Shown one piece after another: positions 60,024 through 64,000 of a DNA stretch of 64,000 nt. How positions within the stretch are numbered: the stretch's first letter is position 1; the number at the start of each line of letters is the position of its first letter. The notes under the pieces were generated by a model. That model was given only the letters and a program-made list of their open reading frames with translations, searched no databases and was not told the origin of the DNA. The stretch is taken from the NCBI RefSeq assembly GCF_009932725.1, contig NZ_BLJU01000011.1, positions 93,947 to 157,946 on the forward strand, given 5' to 3'. This DNA is from Pseudomonas yangonensis. GTDB taxonomy: Bacteria; Pseudomonadota; Gammaproteobacteria; Pseudomonadales; Pseudomonadaceae. A program made the position numbers and the translations under genes.

Positions 60024-60039
60024 GCGTTTCAGGCGAGGA

Positions 60040-60669
60040 TCACTTGCCAGCGGTCAGCGCGCTGTAGCTGGTGATCAGGTTGCGGTAGTCCGGGATGTGA
60101 TCCGAGCAGATCTTGGCCAGGCCTTCCACGTCGTTGCGCCAGTCGCGGTGCAGCTCGCAGGCTACGGCGAACCAGTTCATCAGTTGCGCGCCGGCCTGGG
60201 TCATACGCTGCCACGCCGAGTCACGGGTGATCTGGTTGAAGGTGCCCGAGGCATCGGTCACCACGAACACGTCGAACCCTTCTTCGATGGCCGACAGGGC
60301 CGGGAACGCTACGCAGACTTCGGTCACCACGCCGGCGATGATCAGTTGCTTCTTGCCGGTGGCCTTGATCGCCTTGACGAAGTCTTCGTTGTCCCAGGCG
60401 TTGATCTGACCAGGGCGGGCGATGTACGGCGCGTCCGGGAACATTTCCTTCAGCTCGGGAACCAGCGGGCCGTTGGGGCCGGTTTCGAAGCTGGTGGTGA
60501 GGATGGTCGGCAGGTTGAAGAACTTGGCCAGATCAGCCAGCGCCAGCACGTTGTTCTTGAACTTGTCCGGCTCGATGTCGCGAACCAGGGAGAGCAGACC
60601 GGCCTGGTGGTCGACCAGCAGTACTACGGCGTTGTCTTTGTCCAGGCGGTTGTAGGTGGCGTTGGTCAT
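60040..60669 (-). CDS. Isochorismatase-family (YcaC-like) hydrolase
   Basis: 209 residues. The catalytic features are VVLLVDHQAGLLSLVRDI (Asp), TGKKQLIIAGVVTEVCVAFP (Lys and the nucleophilic Cys), and GFDVFVVTDASGTFN. It is closest in pattern to YcaC-like hydrolases of unknown substrate. The start at 60669 (MTNATYNRLDKDN) has a GAGGA site. It is divergent from a LysR regulator across 156 bases. Confidence 0.9.
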   Translation of the reverse strand: MTNATYNRLDKDNAVVLLVDHQAGLLSLVRDIEPDKFKNNVLALADLAKFFNLPTILTTSFETGPNGPLVPELKEMFPDAPYIARPGQINAWDNEDFVKAIKATGKKQLIIAGVVTEVCVAFPALSAIEEGFDVFVVTDASGTFNQITRDSAWQRMTQAGAQLMNWFAVACELHRDWRNDVEGLAKICSDHIPDYRNLITSYSALTAGK

Positions 60670-60803
60670 GGTGAAGTCCTCGAGTTGCTTTCGGTGTTTC
60701 CAGCTTAGCTGGAAGGTTGGTTTGGTCCAGCAGTGCGTCACTGCATGGAAGAAAGATTAAATTCGAGACGACCAATCGACTAGACTACAAAAATTGCCTC
60801 TAG

Positions 60804-60821
60804 CGTTCTATTTGGAGAACG
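60804..60821. promoter_or_regulatory. Inverted repeat over the ribosome site of the LysR gene
   Basis: CGTTCT (60804-60809) and AGAACG (60816-60821) are a perfect inverted repeat with a 6-base centre, ending 4 bases before the LysR start and covering its GGAG ribosome site. It is a candidate autoregulatory operator. Confidence 0.6.
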
Positions 60822-60825
60822 ATAA

Positions 60826-61731
60826 ATGGAAGACCTCAACAGCCTCTATTACTTCACCCAAGTGGTGGAGCATGGCGGCTTCGCCGCGGCAGGGCGCGCG
60901 CTGGACATGCCCAAGTCCAAGCTCAGCCGGCGTATCGCCGAACTCGAGGAGCGCCTCGGCGTGCGTCTGCTGCACCGTACCAGCCGGCACCTGTCGCTCA
61001 CCGAGATCGGCCAGGAGTATTACCGGCGCTGCCTGGCCATGCGCGTCGAGGCCGAAGGCGCGGCGGAGGTGATCGAGCGCAACCGAGCCGAACCACGCGG
61101 CCTGGTGCGCCTGGCCTGTCCGACGACGCTGCTCAATTCCTGGGTCGGGCCGATGCTGACGCGCTACATGCTCAAGTATCCTTTGGTGGAGCTGTACATC
61201 GAGAGCACCAACCGCCGGGTGGATCTGCTGCATGAAGGCTTCGACGTGGCCCTGCGGGTGCGTTTTCCGCCGCTGGAAAACACCGACATGGTGATGAAGG
61301 TACTCGCCGCCAGCACCCAGTGCCTGGTGGGACACCCGGATCTGCTGGCCTCGCTGCCGAAGGATTTTCACCCCGAGGAACTCGGACGTCTGCCGAGCCT
61401 GCACTGGGGCGGCGCGCAGCGCGACTATCAGTGGGAGCTGCTCGGCCCTGAGGATGGCAAGCTGGTGATCACCCACCGGCCACGGATGATCACCGATGAC
61501 CTGCGGGCCCTGCGCGACGGTGCGCTGGCAGGCGTGGGTATCGTCCACCTGCCCTGTGTGGCGGTGCGCGACGACGTGGCCGCCGGCAAGCTGGTGGAGA
61601 TGCTGCCGGGCTGGGCGCCCAAGTGCGGCATCGTCCACGCCATCTTCCCGTCGCGGCGCGGACTGCTGCCCTCGGTGCGCACCCTGATCGATTTTCTCGC
61701 CGAGGAATTCAGCCAGAGCGACATGGCCTAG
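60826..61731 (+). CDS. LysR-family transcriptional regulator
   Basis: 301 residues. The winged helix has YFTQVVEHGGFAAAGRALDM, then SKLSRRIAELEERLGVRLLH and RTSRHLSLTEIGQEYY, the CrgA-type LysR group. The effector domain follows (GLVRLACPTTLLNSWVGPML). It probably regulates the divergent isochorismatase-like hydrolase. The start at 60826 has a GGAG site inside an inverted repeat. Confidence 0.92.
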   Translation: MEDLNSLYYFTQVVEHGGFAAAGRALDMPKSKLSRRIAELEERLGVRLLHRTSRHLSLTEIGQEYYRRCLAMRVEAEGAAEVIERNRAEPRGLVRLACPTTLLNSWVGPMLTRYMLKYPLVELYIESTNRRVDLLHEGFDVALRVRFPPLENTDMVMKVLAASTQCLVGHPDLLASLPKDFHPEELGRLPSLHWGGAQRDYQWELLGPEDGKLVITHRPRMITDDLRALRDGALAGVGIVHLPCVAVRDDVAAGKLVEMLPGWAPKCGIVHAIFPSRRGLLPSVRTLIDFLAEEFSQSDMA

Positions 61732-61735
61732 AAAT

Positions 61736-61775
61736 GCCGAAGGCGCCGTCAGCCAGGGCTAACGGCGCCTTCGGC
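61736..61775. terminator. Stem-loop between convergent LysR and MFS genes
   Basis: GCCGAAGGCGCCGT (61736-61749) and ACGGCGCCTTCGGC (61762-61775) pair perfectly over 14 bp with a 12-base loop. There is no T run, but its place between two convergent stops makes it a likely shared terminator. Confidence 0.75.
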
Positions 61776-61818
61776 GCAGGAAGATGAGCCGCCCAGCGGG
61801 TGCTGGGCGCCCATGGTG

Positions 61819-63441
61819 TCACAACGCGGCCTGGCCAACCTCGGCTGGCTGAGCGGCCTGCCGGGCCGGCATTAGGAAGTGATCGATACGGATCGCCACG
61901 CCGGCCGTCTGGAACTGCCGGGCGGCAGCCTCGATGCGCTGCTCGGCACGCGTTACCCGGCCGTGGTGGCGCAGGTGCTCGAGCCAGGATTCGTCGAAGA
62001 AGAACTCCTGCCAGTGCCGTGGGTTCTCGCTGTTCTGCACCAGCCCCCAGGAGAAGGCACCGTTGCGCCGGCGCATGCGCGCCACTTCGCTCATCGCCTG
62101 GCGGAAGGCTGCAGCATGCTCGGCCGCGATGTCGTAGTGCAGGGTGACCATCACCGGGCCGCGCTCGAGATCGGCCTCGTCGGCGAGAATCGGCGCAGGC
62201 CAGTGCAGCGAGGGCGCGAGGTCTTCGCTTTCGGTGACCGGCAGCGGGAACCTGGCGCTCAGCAGCAGGCCCAGCACCAGGCAGCCGGCGGCGGCGAACA
62301 GCGCCAGCGGAATCGACGCCTGGCTGGCGACGAAGCCCCAGAGCGCGCCACCGGCGGCCATGCTGCCGAAGAACACCAGGATGTACACCGACAGCGCCCG
62401 TGCCCGCACCCAGTCGGGCACCGAGGTCTGCGCGGCGACCTGCAGGCTGGACAGCACGGCGATCCACGCCGCGCCGCTGAGCAGCATCACCGGCAGCAGG
62501 GCGGCGAAGTGGCGCACGCTGGCCAGGGCCAGCAGTACCAGGGCGTAGAGCAAGCTGGCCAGCAGCACCAGGCGGTCACTGCTGATGCGCTCGCGAATGC
62601 GCGGCAACAGGGTGGCGCCGAGTACGGCACCGACGCCGACGCTGCCGAGCATCAGGCCGAAGTCGCTGGCGCTGCCCTGCAGCTCGCCACGCACGATCAG
62701 CGGCAGCAGCGACATGCCGGCGCTGGCCCCGATGAAGAACGCCGCCGCGCGCACCAGCACCGCCTGCAAAGGCCTGGAGGCACGGCTGTAGCGCCAGCCG
62801 GCGCGGATCGCGCCCAGCAGACGCTCGGCCGGGAAGGCCGCCACCTGGCGCTCGCGCTTCCAGGTCAGCAGCACGGCCATGACCGCGAAGAACGACAGGG
62901 CATTGAGGGCGAAGGTCGCCCAGGCGCCACTCAGGCTCACCAGCACGCCGGCGATGGCCGGGCCGAGCGCGCGGGCGACGTTGATGCCGAGGCTGGACAG
63001 GGCGATGGCTGAGGGCAGGTCACGCTTGCTCACCAGCTCCGGAGTCAGCGCCGACCAGGCCGGCATCATCAGCGCGGTGCCGACGCCCATGGCCAGGGTC
63101 ATGCCCAGCAGCAGCCAGACACTGGTCAGCCCGAGCAGCGTAAGCGTTGCCAGTGCGGTAGCCACGGCGGCCATCCACAGCTGCACGCCCAGCAGGTAGC
63201 GGCGCTTGTCGACGATATCGGCCATGGCCCCGGCCGGCAGCGCCAGCAGGAACATCGGCGCCGACCCGGCGACCTGCACCAGCGCCACATGCATGGGATT
63301 GGCCGACAGGCTGGTCATCAGCCAGCCGGCGCCGACTTCATGCATCCAGGTGCCGATGTTCGAGGCAATGCTGGCCAGCCACAGCCAGCGGAAGGTGCGG
63401 TGGTTCAGGGCGCCCCAGGGCGACGGTTTGGCGGTGGTCAT
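61819..63441 (-). CDS. MFS transporter with C-terminal ABM-like domain (MFS_3 type)
   Basis: 540 residues. The first about 415 hold 12 membrane spans with NIGTWMHEVGAGWLMTSLSA and LTPELVSKRDLPSAIALSSLG. The last about 120 form an extra domain (VMVTLHYDIAAEHAAAFRQA, ending FFFDESWLEHLRHHGRVT) that looks like a dimeric alpha/beta barrel. This combination is the PF05977-type transmembrane secretion effector family, related to EntS. The start at 63441 (MTTAKPSPWGALNHRTFRWL) fits the family; the upstream open frame is not protein-like. Substrate unknown. Confidence 0.88.
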   Translation of the reverse strand: MTTAKPSPWGALNHRTFRWLWLASIASNIGTWMHEVGAGWLMTSLSANPMHVALVQVAGSAPMFLLALPAGAMADIVDKRRYLLGVQLWMAAVATALATLTLLGLTSVWLLLGMTLAMGVGTALMMPAWSALTPELVSKRDLPSAIALSSLGINVARALGPAIAGVLVSLSGAWATFALNALSFFAVMAVLLTWKRERQVAAFPAERLLGAIRAGWRYSRASRPLQAVLVRAAAFFIGASAGMSLLPLIVRGELQGSASDFGLMLGSVGVGAVLGATLLPRIRERISSDRLVLLASLLYALVLLALASVRHFAALLPVMLLSGAAWIAVLSSLQVAAQTSVPDWVRARALSVYILVFFGSMAAGGALWGFVASQASIPLALFAAAGCLVLGLLLSARFPLPVTESEDLAPSLHWPAPILADEADLERGPVMVTLHYDIAAEHAAAFRQAMSEVARMRRRNGAFSWGLVQNSENPRHWQEFFFDESWLEHLRHHGRVTRAEQRIEAAARQFQTAGVAIRIDHFLMPARQAAQPAEVGQAAL

Positions 63442-63520
63442 CTCGGAGCAGGCCTTGTCGTGGAATGTTTTAGAATTCGGCGCACTGCCGCCAGCCCGGC
63501 CGGGCTGGCGGCAGGCGGGC

Positions 63521-64000
63521 TCAGAAGGCGAAGCAGGAGCAGCCGAACGCGCCCCAGAAGCCCTGATGATCACTGACCGGCACATTGCTGCGGCGCGCAC
63601 GGTCATGCTGGTGCTGATGCACGGCGCAGGAGCCGATGCACTGGTGGATGCTCGCGCTCAGCGGCGCGGCGGTCGGGCTCCAGTGGCCGGGCACCAGGGC
63701 CACCGGCGACCAGTCCGGCATCACCGGCACGGTGGGCGGCGCCAGCTTGTCGAACTCGCTGGTGGCATGAACCACCTTGCCGCCGACCACGGTGAGCACC
63801 GATTCCAGCCACTTGATCTGCTCCTCCTCGACGCTGAAGAAGTCCGCCGACAGGGCCACCAGGTCGGCCAGCTGGCCCACCTTGATCTGGCCCTTCTTGC
63901 CCTGCTCGCTGGAGAACCAGGCGCTGCCGTGGGTGAACAGCTGCAGCGCGGTGGCGCGTGGCAGGCCTTGCGGGTAGAGCGTGGTGCCGCCAACGGTCTT
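63521..64000 (-). CDS. Amidohydrolase-family protein (C-terminal part)
   Basis: The frame is open to the right edge, so the N-terminal part lies beyond the window; 159 residues are visible. The first visible stretch runs KTVGGTTLYPQGLPRATALQ, then LFTHGSAWFSSEQGKKGQIK and VGQLADLVALSADFFSVEEE, the end of an amidohydrolase_3 (YtcJ-like) domain. It finishes with a roughly 60-residue tail rich in Cys and His (CIGSCAVHQHQHDR, GAFGCSCFAF) that is unusual for the family. It lies 79 bases upstream of the MFS gene on the same strand. Substrate unknown. Confidence 0.85.
   Translation of the reverse strand, partial: KTVGGTTLYPQGLPRATALQLFTHGSAWFSSEQGKKGQIKVGQLADLVALSADFFSVEEEQIKWLESVLTVVGGKVVHATSEFDKLAPPTVPVMPDWSPVALVPGHWSPTAAPLSASIHQCIGSCAVHQHQHDRARRSNVPVSDHQGFWGAFGCSCFAF

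Overview
The window reads as chromosomal DNA of a Pseudomonas-type gammaproteobacterium. It is GC-rich, with Pseudomonas-like codon use. It has the lsfA-ssuEADCBF order of the Pseudomonas sulfonate cluster, an oscA-sbp-cysTWA sulfate operon, kdpFABC-kdpDE, and many short palindromic repeats of the GTAGGAG and GCCCGGATGCAATCCGGG types. No phage, transposase, tRNA, rRNA or CRISPR was seen. The species cannot be fixed from the sequence alone; a P. mendocina/oleovorans-like lineage is only a guess.

Layout. (1) 1-13,011: seven plus-strand signalling genes, almost all with overlapping ends. They are a GGDEF-EAL protein (cut by the window edge), a REC-HDOD regulator, three histidine kinases with closely similar catalytic cores but different sensors, a CheY-like receiver, and an HPt-REC-REC-GGDEF diguanylate cyclase. 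Together they look like one phosphorelay feeding cyclic-di-GMP. (2) 13,131-22,133: minus-strand sulfur genes. These are a sulfate importer without its own ATPase (sbp-cysT-cysW) and, upstream of it, lsfA-ssuE-ssuA-ssuD-ssuC-ssuB-ssuF for alkanesulfonate uptake and desulfonation. (3) 22,249-30,679: a GNAT acetyltransferase, then the kdp potassium system on the minus strand, including a 29-codon kdpF. (4) 30,951-41,121: transport and regulatory genes: chrA, an MFS exporter, a small Cys-rich protein, a methyltransferase, a NIPSNAP protein, a DUF998 membrane protein, a fosmidomycin-resistance-type exporter with a divergent AraC regulator, and a LysR regulator divergent from a DMT exporter. A 731-base gap at 32.3-33.0 kb holds DnaA-box-like sites and hairpins. 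(5) 41,317-52,181: a PAS-GGDEF-EAL protein, modABC, a minus-strand pair (RBBP9-like hydrolase and a degenerate sigma-54-activator-type AAA+ protein), then divergently oscA-sbp-cysT-cysW-cysA. (6) 52,363-64,000: short regulator/target units: ArsR with a monooxygenase-like protein and a TauE-type exporter; XRE with a membrane protein; a Crp/Fnr regulator with an Mpo1-like protein; LysR with an isochorismatase-like hydrolase. There are also a secreted unknown, a PhoD-like phosphatase, an MFS protein with an extra C-terminal domain, and the end of an amidohydrolase.

Themes. Much of the window handles sulfur and sulfate-like oxyanions: two sulfate importers, one sulfonate importer, one molybdate importer, a chromate transporter, OscA, a peroxiredoxin linked to sulfonate use and a sulfite-exporter-type protein. 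Several start regions of sulfur genes share AT-rich palindromic blocks, including an identical 13-mer upstream of lsfA and of the hydrolase/AAA+ pair. All four binding-protein genes of the ABC importers are followed by a stem-loop or palindromic repeat before the next component gene, which suggests mRNA-level control of stoichiometry. The least conventional items are the three-kinase c-di-GMP phosphorelay and the AAA+ protein, which keeps its ATP-binding motifs but has lost the GAFTGA loop, both arginine-finger positions, the switch asparagine and the DNA-binding domain.
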